Source: Pedobacter sp. MC2016-05
Lineage (GTDB): Bacteria; Bacteroidota; Bacteroidia; Sphingobacteriales; Sphingobacteriaceae
Reading direction: 5' to 3'
DNA: 64,000 nucleotides
NCBI RefSeq assembly: GCF_026239735.1
Contig: NZ_JAPIVT010000019.1
Location: 1 to 64,000 of the forward strand
A program made the translations under genes and the position numbers. Below the pieces are notes generated by a model that saw only the letters and a list, made by a program, of their open reading frames with translations, had not been told where the DNA came from and ran no database searches. Positions 49,582-58,622 of the stretch are shown piece by piece (the stretch's first letter is position 1; each line of letters starts with the position of its first letter).

Positions 49582-50289
49582 TTAGCTCTTCTCTAAAACG
49601 CTTTTCCAAACTAGTGCGCTCAATACTGCACCTACAATTGGCGCCGCAACAAATAGCCAAACTTGTTTTAAAGCTTCTCCTCCAGCCAATATCGCCGGAC
49701 CGATGCTACGAGCAGGATTCACAGAAACTCCTGTTATTTTGATGCCTACAATATGAATGAGTACCAATGAAAGACCGATGGCTAAGCCTGCGAAACCACC
49801 ATTGATATTTTTAGTAGAAGTTGCTCCAAATATCACCAACAAGAAAATAAAGGTAAATACAGCTTCAGCAATGAATGCAGCAGTAGAGTTATACTCTGCA
49901 AAATAACCTTTTCCCCAGCCGTTCGAGCCTAAAGCCCATTCTTTCATTTCAAAATTTTCCTGGTTACTTACAATTAGATAGAGCAAACCAGCACCTGCAA
50001 TAGCACCCAAAATCTGGGCAACAATATAATATGCTGCTTCTCCGGCTTTCATACGGCCAGCTACTACCATACCAATGGAAATTGCCGGGTTAATGTGACA
50101 GCCGGAAATGTGCCCGATCGCGTAAGCCATCGCAACAACAGATAAGCCAAATGCAAAAGAAATACCGAGTAGGCCAACGCCCGTAGTGCCGTCTGCTCCG
50201 GCTATTACGGCGCTACCGCAACCCATTAAAACTAATACTAAAGTGCCTAGAAATTCGGCGCTAAATTTTGAGAATTTACTTGTCTCCAT
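49582..50289 (-). CDS. aqpZ: Aquaporin Z-like water channel
   Basis: 235 residues with six membrane helices. Both pore motifs are present: HINPAISIG near residue 67 and VNPARSIGP near residue 191. Arg after the second NPA is the selectivity-filter arginine. The His in the SGCHINPA region is as in water-selective channels, and no aquaglyceroporin residues are obvious. Membrane channel for water, likely important under osmotic change. First gene of an operon with the DUF3592-like gene three bases downstream. Confidence 0.93.
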   Translation of the reverse strand: METSKFSKFSAEFLGTLVLVLMGCGSAVIAGADGTTGVGLLGISFAFGLSVVAMAYAIGHISGCHINPAISIGMVVAGRMKAGEAAYYIVAQILGAIAGAGLLYLIVSNQENFEMKEWALGSNGWGKGYFAEYNSTAAFIAEAVFTFIFLLVIFGATSTKNINGGFAGLAIGLSLVLIHIVGIKITGVSVNPARSIGPAILAGGEALKQVWLFVAAPIVGAVLSALVWKSVLEKS

Positions 50290-50562
50290 TTTATTTTTAT
50301 TAAAAGATTTAAAAAAAACAATAGGGGGAGATTTTGCTCAAATGTAAATTAAAAATTATGATTTTAAAATTAGGGCTTGATATATTCTGAATTGAAGTGG
50401 TTTGGAAAGAGAAAGGGGCTTAAATCCTTAAGCCCCGAATAAACCAAACAAACTATTTATGAAGTATATAGATAACCAATAGCTCAAAAAAAAGTTTGAA
50501 AAAAAATAAATTTGCTATTTTGCTTTGAGAGATTTTTTTCTAAGCCTATAAACCCCATTTTG

Positions 50563-51402
50563 TCAACTAAATAAGTTTAGCTGATCAGGAACGTATTCCG
50601 TTGGATTAAAATGGTACGTAGATTTTTGAACATTGTTGTTATTTACATAAAATAACGGAGTTTCCTGATCACGCGATGCTACCTGAACAAACGTTTCTCC
50701 GGCTACGTTTTTGAAAATTTCTTCAACTAAAACAGGGTTATTATTATCTTTTGAAAGGTGACTAAGCAATAGGTGGGTCATAAAAGCAGGCTTATGATTT
50801 TGAAAAAGCTCAAGGGCCTGTGTGTTGCTTAAGTGCCCGTGGCCACTTGTAATTCTTCGCTTTAAAAAATAAGGGTAGCTTCCGTTAGCGAGCATATTGG
50901 GACAATAATTTGCCTCTAAAAATGCTGCATGGCAGGTTTTGAACTGCGTAACCAATCTATCGCAAATGGCGCCAATATCAGTAAAAACGCCAACCCGCAC
51001 ATCATTGCATTCTATAGTAAAGCTATACGGATCTGCAGCATCATGAAATTTAGAAAAAGCAAGAATGTTCAATTTGCCGATTTTAATTTCTTGTAAATGA
51101 GAAATAGTGAAAACATTATCTTCAATTAAAGTCAGCTTGCTGCTCTTATAAGTAGGCGTACTAATATAAACAGGTAGCTGATGTTTTTTTGCAAAAACGC
51201 TCAAACCTTTAATGTGATCGCTATGTTCGTGTGAGATGAAAATGGCTTTGATTTTTTTTAAAGATAAACCAAGCCGATTGATTCGGGTTTCTACCTCTTT
51301 ACAAGTTAATCCGACATCTACCAAAACGGCTTCGTCATCGTTACCAATGTAATAACAATTGCCGTTGCTGCCAGAATTTATAGAAGTAAAATATAATGCC
51401 AT
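50563..51402 (-). CDS. MBL-fold metallo-hydrolase (YycJ/WalJ-like)
   Basis: 279 residues. The N-terminus FTSINSGSNGNCYYIG and the zinc motif FISHEHSDHIKGL (HxHxDH) mark the YycJ-like branch. DIGAI and GHGHLSN carry further metal ligands. No signal peptide. YycJ/WalJ in Gram-positive bacteria is a DNA exonuclease-like protein tied to cell-wall and repair functions; this member may be a nuclease or another phosphoesterase. The gene ends in a long AT-rich gap and lies 45 bases downstream of the MarR gene on the same strand. Confidence 0.88.
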   Translation of the reverse strand: MALYFTSINSGSNGNCYYIGNDDEAVLVDVGLTCKEVETRINRLGLSLKKIKAIFISHEHSDHIKGLSVFAKKHQLPVYISTPTYKSSKLTLIEDNVFTISHLQEIKIGKLNILAFSKFHDAADPYSFTIECNDVRVGVFTDIGAICDRLVTQFKTCHAAFLEANYCPNMLANGSYPYFLKRRITSGHGHLSNTQALELFQNHKPAFMTHLLLSHLSKDNNNPVLVEEIFKNVAGETFVQVASRDQETPLFYVNNNNVQKSTYHFNPTEYVPDQLNLFS

Positions 51403-51447
51403 TTTGAACTTGCAAGGTACGGCTTATTTGCATAATCATAAAGTAAA

Positions 51448-51891
51448 TTATACCCTTGCACCATTATGTTCTACCAAACGAGATAGTAAGGGGAGAAAAG
51501 CTTGTATAAGCATAATCTCTTCTGATGAGAAAATCTTTTCCATAGTTTGTACAAGCCACTCTTCTTTAATTTTTCTTGTGGCGATGATATGTTTTTCGCC
51601 CAGTTTAGTTAAGCTGATGAAGGTTTTTCGTTTGTCGTCTGCACTTGGTTGGCGTTCAACACATTTCGCCTCTACCAACCGGTTGATGATTTGAGAGATT
51701 GCCTGCTTAGAAACCCGTTCCAAATCTGCCAGCTCTGTAGATAACATTTTACCATGTTGTTCCAGTAACGACATCGTCAGTAATTCAGCATTACTAAATG
51801 AAGAACTCACATTCTGTTTCCGCAACTGTCTGGTTAAACGGGTAACTGTGCTTCTTAATTTAGCGGCAATTTCTTGAGTTTCTGTTGGCAT
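51448..51891 (-). CDS. MarR family transcriptional regulator
   Basis: 147 residues with a winged helix: LEQHGKMLSTELADLERVSKQAISQIINRLVEAKCVERQPSADDKRKTFISLTKLG. The recognition helix is near SKQAISQIINRL, and the wing is DDKRK. N- and C-terminal helices form the dimer. It is divergent from an MFS exporter, the standard layout of a regulator that represses an efflux pump until a ligand binds. The shared region at 51892-52059 has a candidate operator and promoters for both genes. Confidence 0.9.
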   Translation of the reverse strand: MPTETQEIAAKLRSTVTRLTRQLRKQNVSSSFSNAELLTMSLLEQHGKMLSTELADLERVSKQAISQIINRLVEAKCVERQPSADDKRKTFISLTKLGEKHIIATRKIKEEWLVQTMEKIFSSEEIMLIQAFLPLLSRLVEHNGARV

Positions 51892-52059
51892 TTTTAGTAA
51901 ATAAGCTTTACAAATATACGGTAAATATTAATTTATTATTCTCTCCTGATCCAAAATAATGTCTCTTTTATGATTTTAAAATGATTAAATATCCTGTTTA
52001 CAATTTCTTGTATCCCGTTTAAAATCTTACTTTTGTAAAGTTACTTTACTATTTTAGAT
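51892..52059. promoter_or_regulatory. Divergent promoter and operator region, marR/MFS
   Basis: A perfect 7-bp inverted repeat GTAAAGT-T-ACTTTAC lies at 52035-52049, directly after a TACTTTTG (-7 type) box at 52028-52035 facing the exporter. On the other strand TATATTTG (complement 51911-51918) is a matching box for marR, and the TTTAC (51907-51911) and GTAAA (51921-51925) half-sites flank it. Another TTTAC lies at 51997-52001. Repression by binding at these half-sites is inferred. Confidence 0.55.
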
Positions 52060-53289
52060 ATGGGTATTTTTCGTTCATTAAAACATTACAATTATAGATT
52101 ATTCTTTACAGGCCAAGCCATTTCGCTGGTAGGCACCTGGATGCAGCGTGTTGCGGTAAGTTGGTTGGTGTACCAAATCACCGAATCTGCATTTTTACTG
52201 GGTTTAATTACTTTTTTGAGTTTGATCCCATCTTTGGTTTTGGCGCCATATGCCGGGAGTTATGTGGATAGACATAACAAGTACAAAATCTTAATGATTA
52301 CTCAAATCATCCTGATGCTTCAAGCTGGAGCGCTTGCGGTAATGATTTGGTTTAAAGTTTATGATATATTTTGGATTGCTGCTTTATCGCTTGTTCAAGG
52401 CCTGGTAAATTCGTTTGATGTGACTGCCCGACAATCGCTTATGGTTAATTTGGTAGAGGACAAAGAAGATTTACCAAATGCTATTGCGCTTAACTCTTCG
52501 GTTTTTAATGCAGCGAGATTGGTTGGGCCAGCCTTGGCAGGAGTAATTTTAAGTACTCTGGGAGAGGATATGTGTTTTTTGATTAATTTCCTCAGTTTTA
52601 TTGCGGTAATTGTTTGTTTAGTGATGATGAAATTGAAACTACAAGAGCACCCAAAATCAAGAGAAAATATATGGATTGATCTTCGAAAAGGTTACGATTA
52701 TTTAAAATCATCGCCAGATTTAGCATCAATGATTATAATGATGGCAGCGTCAAGTTTGTTAGTCATCCCATTTACAACCTTATTACCTGTTTTTGCAAAA
52801 GATATTTTCAATGGAACAGCCACCACTTTCGGCTGGTTTGAAAGTGCTGCAGGTTTCGGTGCCTTTTTCGGTGCAATTTATATGGCCACACTAAAGGTTA
52901 ATCAAAACTTACAAAAAATAGTGATGGTTTCAGGCATCCTGCTGGCTGTTTCTGTAGTGGCTTTGGCCATTAGTCCTTCGTTAATTTTAGCATTAATCTG
53001 TACAGGTTTGGCTGCGCTAGGTTTAATGGCGCAAACTTCATCCATAAATACTTACTTGCAAACGCATGCTGATGATTTAATGAGGGGAAGGACCTTGAGT
53101 TATTACATTATGGCTTATCAGGGCGTTTTACCAATAGGAAGTTTACTTATGGGGTATCTTGCACATCAATTTGGCACACAAACAGTTGTAGCTTTCGAGG
53201 GCCTAGCCGGGTTGCTTATTGTTGGTGCTTTTATTTACAATGAGAAACATCGAAATGAGATTAAAAATAATGCTGTTTCGCTTACGTAA
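52060..53289 (+). CDS. MFS exporter (EntS/MFS_3 type)
   Basis: 409 residues with about 12 membrane helices. The start MGIFRSLKHYNYRLFFTGQAISLVGTWMQ and the loop motif ADGxDR-like GSYVDRHNKYKIL are typical of the MFS_3 group, drug or siderophore exporters. The second half has FGWFESAAGFGAFFGAI and an RGRTLSYYIM loop. The divergent MarR gene suggests control by an organic compound that is also a substrate. Which one cannot be read here. Confidence 0.88.
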   Translation: MGIFRSLKHYNYRLFFTGQAISLVGTWMQRVAVSWLVYQITESAFLLGLITFLSLIPSLVLAPYAGSYVDRHNKYKILMITQIILMLQAGALAVMIWFKVYDIFWIAALSLVQGLVNSFDVTARQSLMVNLVEDKEDLPNAIALNSSVFNAARLVGPALAGVILSTLGEDMCFLINFLSFIAVIVCLVMMKLKLQEHPKSRENIWIDLRKGYDYLKSSPDLASMIIMMAASSLLVIPFTTLLPVFAKDIFNGTATTFGWFESAAGFGAFFGAIYMATLKVNQNLQKIVMVSGILLAVSVVALAISPSLILALICTGLAALGLMAQTSSINTYLQTHADDLMRGRTLSYYIMAYQGVLPIGSLLMGYLAHQFGTQTVVAFEGLAGLLIVGAFIYNEKHRNEIKNNAVSLT

Positions 53290-53493
53290 ACAAAGGAAAC
53301 TTCCTGGTAGAAAACTTGTTACTTTGTCCTTTTAAAATCAAATCCAACTCAAAGCCTTTCAAATAATTCAATATATTTGGCATTGTTATTTGCGTTAAAT
53401 TACTTTATGGGGGTAGCTTAATCGTCTAAAATTGCTTTTATACATTCCGAAAGCATGATAAGTAAGTACCGCTACCCTGAAAATTAAATCATT

Positions 53494-55323
53494 ATGCCCA
53501 ATTTAAAATTTAGAGTTTTTTTACTTCTATTTACGCTTCTTTCATCCATTTGCTTCTCACAAGTTAGTTCAATACAAAACATTCAAGGTAGAAATATTCA
53601 AAGTCTAAACGGCAAATGGAATTATATTATCGATCCCTATGAAAATGGATACTATGATTATCGTCATCAGCCGTATGATCAATCCAAAACAGGAACAGGC
53701 GGTTTTTTTGACGATCGGGAGCAGAAAGATAAATCTGAATTGATAGAATACAATTTTACTGGTTCTCCTCAAATGAATGTGCCCGGCGATTGGAATTCGC
53801 AGTCGGAAAAACTCGAACTTTATGAAGGCACAATCTGGCTGCGTAAAAGATTTGACGCCAAACCAGAGAAGGGTAAGAAATACTTTGTCTATTTTGGAGC
53901 TGTTAATTATGAAGCCCATGTTTATTTAAACGGTAAAAAACTCGGTGTGCATAAAGGTGGTTTTACGCCTTTTCAATTCGATGTAACCAATAAATTAAAA
54001 ACTGGCGAAAATTCACTCGTTGTGAAGGTTGATAATACCAGAAGGCCGGATGAAATTCCAACTGTAAATACCGATTGGTGGAATTACGGTGGCATCACAC
54101 GAGAGGTGTATATAGCTGAATTCTCTGATCATTTTATCAGCGATTATAAATTGCAGCTGGTAAAAGGAAACAATAATTTAGTTAGTTTTTCTTTAAAATT
54201 ATCAGATGCCACTGCTGGACAAGATATCACACTATCAATTCCGGAATTAAAGCTTGAGAAGAAATATAAAACAGATAGTGAAGGAAAAGTTAATGATGAA
54301 TTTACCTGGAACAATTTAAGTTTATGGTCGCCTGAAAGCCCAAAATTATATGCTGCAAACATTAAATCTGATAAAGAAAATATCGATGATAAGATTGGTT
54401 TCAGAACGATAGAGGCAAAAGGCGATAGTATTTTGTTAAACGGGAAATCTGTTTTTTTAAGGGGTATTTCGCTTCATGATGAAAATCCTATACTGGCAGG
54501 ACGCCTGCGTTCTGATGGAGATATGCGAATGATGCTGCAATGGGCAAAAGATATGAACTGCAATTATGTTAGGCTGGCACACTATCCTCACAATGAAAAA
54601 ATGCTCCGTTTGGCCGATGAAATGGGCCTAATGGTTTGGGCTGAAGTACCGGTTTATTGGACCATCAGCTGGACAAACCCAGCCACCTACGCCAATGCCA
54701 AACAGCAGCTTACAGATTTAATTGTTCGTGATAAAAACCGGGCAAGTGTAGTTATTTGGTCGGTTGGTAATGAAACGCCGTTAAGCGATGCCCGTTTAAG
54801 TTTCATGAGTAATTTGGTGGAAACTGCCCGCACTTTAGATGATACCCGTTTAATAGCAGCTGCACTCGAGGTGCATCGCGAAGGAAACACAATGATTTTG
54901 AATGATCCGCTCGGTGAAAAAATTGATTTAGTAAGCTTTAACGAGTACGCAGGTTGGTATTTCGGCGGTGTGCCAAGTGAAATTACAAAATACGATTTCA
55001 ATATTAAATATAATAAGCCAGTGGTAATAAGCGAATTTGGTGGTGATGCATTAGCGGGTTTCCATGCCGATGAAAATACACGTTGGAGCGAAGAATATCA
55101 GGAAGCTTTATACAAAAATCAAATTACGATGTTGAGCAAAATAAAATCATTAAGAGGGATTACCCCTTGGATTTTAACGGATTTCAGATCGCCGCGTAGG
55201 CAGCATCCAGTTTACCAAAATTTTTGGAATAGAAAAGGCCTTATCTCTGAAACTGGCGAGAAGAAAAAAGCTTACTTCGTATTGAAAAATTTTTATGGTG
55301 AAATGCAGGAGAAGTATAAGTAA
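53494..55323 (+). CDS. Glycoside hydrolase family 2 enzyme
   Basis: 609 residues with a signal peptide (MPNLKFRVFLLLFTLLSSICFSQ). Sugar-binding sandwich domain first (LNGKWNYIIDPYENG..., GTIWLRKRFD), then an Ig-like domain, then the TIM barrel. The acid/base is Glu427 in WSVGNETP and the nucleophile is Glu514 in VVISEFGGDA. The overall shape is closest to beta-glucuronidase-type GH2 proteins (DLVSFNEYAGWYFG), but the family also holds beta-galactosidases and mannosidases, so the sugar is open. 170 bases before the GH30 gene; both are secreted and may act on the same glycan. Confidence 0.88.
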   Translation: MPNLKFRVFLLLFTLLSSICFSQVSSIQNIQGRNIQSLNGKWNYIIDPYENGYYDYRHQPYDQSKTGTGGFFDDREQKDKSELIEYNFTGSPQMNVPGDWNSQSEKLELYEGTIWLRKRFDAKPEKGKKYFVYFGAVNYEAHVYLNGKKLGVHKGGFTPFQFDVTNKLKTGENSLVVKVDNTRRPDEIPTVNTDWWNYGGITREVYIAEFSDHFISDYKLQLVKGNNNLVSFSLKLSDATAGQDITLSIPELKLEKKYKTDSEGKVNDEFTWNNLSLWSPESPKLYAANIKSDKENIDDKIGFRTIEAKGDSILLNGKSVFLRGISLHDENPILAGRLRSDGDMRMMLQWAKDMNCNYVRLAHYPHNEKMLRLADEMGLMVWAEVPVYWTISWTNPATYANAKQQLTDLIVRDKNRASVVIWSVGNETPLSDARLSFMSNLVETARTLDDTRLIAAALEVHREGNTMILNDPLGEKIDLVSFNEYAGWYFGGVPSEITKYDFNIKYNKPVVISEFGGDALAGFHADENTRWSEEYQEALYKNQITMLSKIKSLRGITPWILTDFRSPRRQHPVYQNFWNRKGLISETGEKKKAYFVLKNFYGEMQEKYK

Positions 55324-55493
55324 TAATCCAGCTTAATATTCATAGACGTTGATACCTAAATAGTTATCTTAAAACGTTTAAAATAATAAGTAATAATTAT
55401 CATTTTGTGACTTTAATGAATCTTTTATTCGGAAATTCGAAGTTTCAAATGAATGATAGCCAAACAATCGGCTGTTGATTTAAAATATATAAA

Positions 55494-56960
55494 ATGAAAC
55501 AAAAACTAAGTATCCTATTGGTTTTAGCAACTGCATTTACAGCAGTTGCACAACAAAAAAAATCTGGTCAAACAGTTGAAAAGTATAACATCGGAAATAA
55601 AAAAGTAACGGTTTATACTACCGCTGAAAAAACGGACTATCGAATAAGCAAAACAGAAACTTTAAATTTTGTAGAGAATAAGCAGCCTTTTGAAACAGAG
55701 CCGACTATTTTTGTAGATCCTACAATTAAGTATCAAACACTGGTAGGCATTGGTGGAGCACTTACGGATGCTTCTGCAGAAACATTTGCCAAACTTTCTA
55801 AGAAAAACCAGCAAGAATTACTAGCAGCATATTACAATAAAGATAAAGGTATTGGTTACACTTTAGCACGTACCAATATAGCTAGTTGCGATTTTTCGAG
55901 CGGAAGTTATGCTTATGTTCAGGATAACGACAAAGATTTAAAAACATTCAGCGTTGCGCATGATGAGCAATATAAAATCCCGTTAATAAAGCAGGCAACT
56001 GCTGCTGCCGGAGGAAAGCTAGCGCTTTATGTAAGTCCGTGGTCGCCCCCAGCTTGGATGAAAGATAATAACAGTTTAATTAAAGGTGGACATTTACTGC
56101 CTCAGTATCGCCAGAGTTGGGCCAACCATTATGTAAAATTCATTAAAGCCTATGAAGCCATGGGCATGCCAATTTGGGGTTTATCTGTTCAAAATGAGCC
56201 AATGGCGAAACAAATCTGGGAATCTTGCGTGTACACAGCAGAGGAAGAACGTGATTTTATTAAAAACTTTTTAGGCCCAACTTTGCAAAAATCAGGATTG
56301 AGTAGTAAAAAATTAATCGCTTGGGATCACAATCGTGATCAGATTTTCCAACGAGCAAGTACAATTTTAAACGATAAAGAAGCTGCAAAATATGTTTGGG
56401 GAATTGGGTTTCACTGGTATGAAACATGGACAGGCAGTGGAATGCAGTTCGGAAACGTTCGCCAGGTGCATGAAGCTTATCCCGATAAAGCGTTAATTTT
56501 TACTGAAGGATGTAAAGAGAAGTACGATGTGAATAAGTTGGACGACTGGACTTTGGGCGAGCGCTATGGTTATTCAATGATTAACGATTTTAATGCGGGT
56601 ACAGCTGCCTGGACAGATTGGAATATTTTGTTAGATGAAAACGGAGGTCCAAACCATGTAGGCAACTTCTGTTTCGCTCCGGTGCATGCAGATACCAAAA
56701 ATGATAAGTTGATTTATACCAATGCCTATTATTATATGGGGCACTTTTCTAAATTTATTCGTCCTGGAGCGAAAAGAATTGGTTCTGCATCCAGCCGTGA
56801 CCTATTACAATCTACGTCGTTTTTAAATTCCGATGGAAAATTAGTTGTTGTGGTGATGAATCAATCGGATGAAAAGCTAAAGTACAGCTTATGGATAAAA
56901 GGTATGGCAGCGACAACAACTAGCTTGCCGCATTCCATCGCTACATTAGTGGTAGAATAA
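55494..56960 (+). CDS. Glycoside hydrolase family 30 enzyme (GH30_3-like)
   Basis: 488 residues with a signal peptide (MKQKLSILLVLATAFTAVAQ). TIM barrel with acid/base Glu235 in SVQNEPMAKQIWESC and nucleophile Glu338 in IFTEGCKEK, and the start of the barrel GIGGALTDASAETF. C-terminal beta domain ends in LVVVVMNQSDEKLKYSLWI. The GH30 group with SVQNEP and TEGC is close to beta-1,6-glucanases and glucosylceramidases; for a secreted soil-bacterial protein beside mannan-active genes, beta-1,6-glucan of fungal walls is an attractive but unproven substrate. The next gene is uxuA. Confidence 0.9.
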   Translation: MKQKLSILLVLATAFTAVAQQKKSGQTVEKYNIGNKKVTVYTTAEKTDYRISKTETLNFVENKQPFETEPTIFVDPTIKYQTLVGIGGALTDASAETFAKLSKKNQQELLAAYYNKDKGIGYTLARTNIASCDFSSGSYAYVQDNDKDLKTFSVAHDEQYKIPLIKQATAAAGGKLALYVSPWSPPAWMKDNNSLIKGGHLLPQYRQSWANHYVKFIKAYEAMGMPIWGLSVQNEPMAKQIWESCVYTAEEERDFIKNFLGPTLQKSGLSSKKLIAWDHNRDQIFQRASTILNDKEAAKYVWGIGFHWYETWTGSGMQFGNVRQVHEAYPDKALIFTEGCKEKYDVNKLDDWTLGERYGYSMINDFNAGTAAWTDWNILLDENGGPNHVGNFCFAPVHADTKNDKLIYTNAYYYMGHFSKFIRPGAKRIGSASSRDLLQSTSFLNSDGKLVVVVMNQSDEKLKYSLWIKGMAATTTSLPHSIATLVVE

Positions 56961-57125
56961 TAAGATAGAAAAACTAATAGCAGAAATATCCAGCAACGGT
57001 TTTCTATCAAAAATGAGGTTGTTTTGCTAGCCGGACTTTTAGGCAGAGCATTTAGAAACAGACTTTTCGCTGTGCAAAAAATTAAGTTTGACGGTGGTTT
57101 TAGTGCTTTTTCGGGAGTTTAAATT

Positions 57126-58301
57126 ATGGAGATGAAATATAAAAAACTGGAACAAACCTGGCGCTGGTATGGTCCGAATGACCCGGTGAGTCTACAGGAT
57201 GTTAAACAGGCCGGTGCCACCGGAATCGTAACTGCTTTGCACCACATTCCACATGGTGAGGTTTGGCCTTTGGAAGATATCAGGGAACGCAAAGCGATTA
57301 TTGAGGCCGCAGGTTTAACCTGGTCGGTAGTGGAAAGCGTACCGGTTCACGAGGCGATCAAAACCCGCAGACATGATGCGGAACACTACCTGGAGAATTA
57401 CCGGATTTCACTACGCAACCTGTCGCAGTGCGGCATCAAAACGGTATGCTATAATTTTATGCCCGTTCTGGACTGGACACGTACCCAACTCGATCTGGAA
57501 ATGGCCGACGGATCAAAGGCACTTTATTTCGACTGGATCGATCTGGCGATCTTTGATCTCCATATCCTGAAAAGAGAAAATGCGGAGGCTGATTACAATT
57601 CATCCATCCTGAAAAGAGCAAACGAAAAATTTGCCACACTGAACGAAGCGGAACTTCAGGATCTGCGCATCAATGTGCTGATGGGCATTCCCAACGAAAA
57701 AGAAATTGAGCTGGAAACCCTGAGGGCCAGCATAAACGAATACGCGGCAATCGGTACGCAGGGACTTAAAGAAAACCTGAAATTTTTCCTTAACGCCATT
57801 GCCGAAGTTTGTACCGAAGAGGGGATAAAGATGACGATCCATCCCGATGACCCGCCTTATCCAATTTTGGGCCTGCCACGGATAGTGAGTACGCTGGAAG
57901 ATTTTGAATATATCATCAACGAGGTCAACCAGGCCTTTAACGGCGTTTGTTTTTGTACCGGATCTTTGGGTGCGGGAATGAAAAACGATACCCTGGCCAT
58001 TTTTAATGCAGTTAAAGAGCGGGTTTATTTTGCGCATCTGCGCAACGTTAAAAAAGATGATGACGGCAGTTTCTACGAGGCCGACCATTTGGGCGGCGAT
58101 GTAAACATGTTCGAGATAATGAAAGCACTAACGGAAGAAAATGCGAAAAGAGAACAGCCGATTCCTTTTCGTCCCGATCACGGGCACCAGATGCTGGATG
58201 ATCTTGCAAAGCACACCAACCCGGGTTATTCGGCCATTGGGCGTTTACGCGGCCTTGCAGAACTGAGAGGTTTGGAAGTAGGAGTAACCGGAAACTATTA
58301 A
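57126..58301 (+). CDS. uxuA: Mannonate dehydratase
   Basis: Converts D-mannonate to 2-keto-3-deoxygluconate in hexuronate catabolism. 391 residues, TIM barrel, with MEMKYKKLEQTWRWYGPNDPVSL at the N-terminus and MTIHPDDPPYPILGLPRI, CFCTGSLGAGMKND and FRPDHGHQMLDD. These hold the metal-binding His and Cys residues of the UxuA family. Length is typical. Cytoplasmic, no signal. No uxuB, uxaC or kdgK neighbours are in view. The base composition is GC-richer than nearby genes (about 47-57% on the lines I counted against 35-47% in GH30), which may mean recent transfer or a highly expressed codon set. A strong terminator follows. Confidence 0.95.
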   Translation: MEMKYKKLEQTWRWYGPNDPVSLQDVKQAGATGIVTALHHIPHGEVWPLEDIRERKAIIEAAGLTWSVVESVPVHEAIKTRRHDAEHYLENYRISLRNLSQCGIKTVCYNFMPVLDWTRTQLDLEMADGSKALYFDWIDLAIFDLHILKRENAEADYNSSILKRANEKFATLNEAELQDLRINVLMGIPNEKEIELETLRASINEYAAIGTQGLKENLKFFLNAIAEVCTEEGIKMTIHPDDPPYPILGLPRIVSTLEDFEYIINEVNQAFNGVCFCTGSLGAGMKNDTLAIFNAVKERVYFAHLRNVKKDDDGSFYEADHLGGDVNMFEIMKALTEENAKREQPIPFRPDHGHQMLDDLAKHTNPGYSAIGRLRGLAELRGLEVGVTGNY

Positions 58302-58308
58302 TTTTTAT

Positions 58309-58346
58309 AACAATACCTGTCGAATAATAGGCGGGTATTGTTTTTT
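58309..58346 (+). terminator. Intrinsic terminator of uxuA
   Basis: Stem of about 13 pairs with two G-T pairs (aacaatacctgtc / ggcgggtattgtt), an eight-base loop, then six T residues. Confidence 0.88.
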
Positions 58347-58385
58347 ACAGTCAAGTTATGGCTTGAAATTTGAGCAACTCGCATT

Positions 58386-58622
58386 ATGGAAAACAAATCT
58401 AATCCCAGTAAAAAAATTTTAACTCCTTCAGTCATTCATGATGATTTACCAGAAGTCAAAAAACCAGAACACCTGCGTAAAATAGCATTGCAACATGATG
58501 ATAAGTTACCTGAAAATCCAGAAAGAAATTACCACCACGATGAGCTTTTTAAGTCATCAACATCTAGCCATGATGAGATAAAACATGCGGATGATGATGT
58601 TTGGAATGGGGAAGATGCCTAG
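58386..58622 (+). CDS. Small charged protein, 78 aa
   Basis: 78 residues rich in Lys, Asp, Glu, His and Asn, for example HDDKLPENPERNYHHDELF and KHADDDVWNGEDA. No hydrophobic core, so largely disordered. No family recognised. Five histidines are near acidic residues, so metal binding is conceivable. It follows the uxuA terminator and has its own AT-rich leader. It is convergent with the DUF4185 gene, the two stop codons being adjacent (58622 and 58623). Confidence 0.5.
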   Translation: MENKSNPSKKILTPSVIHDDLPEVKKPEHLRKIALQHDDKLPENPERNYHHDELFKSSTSSHDEIKHADDDVWNGEDA

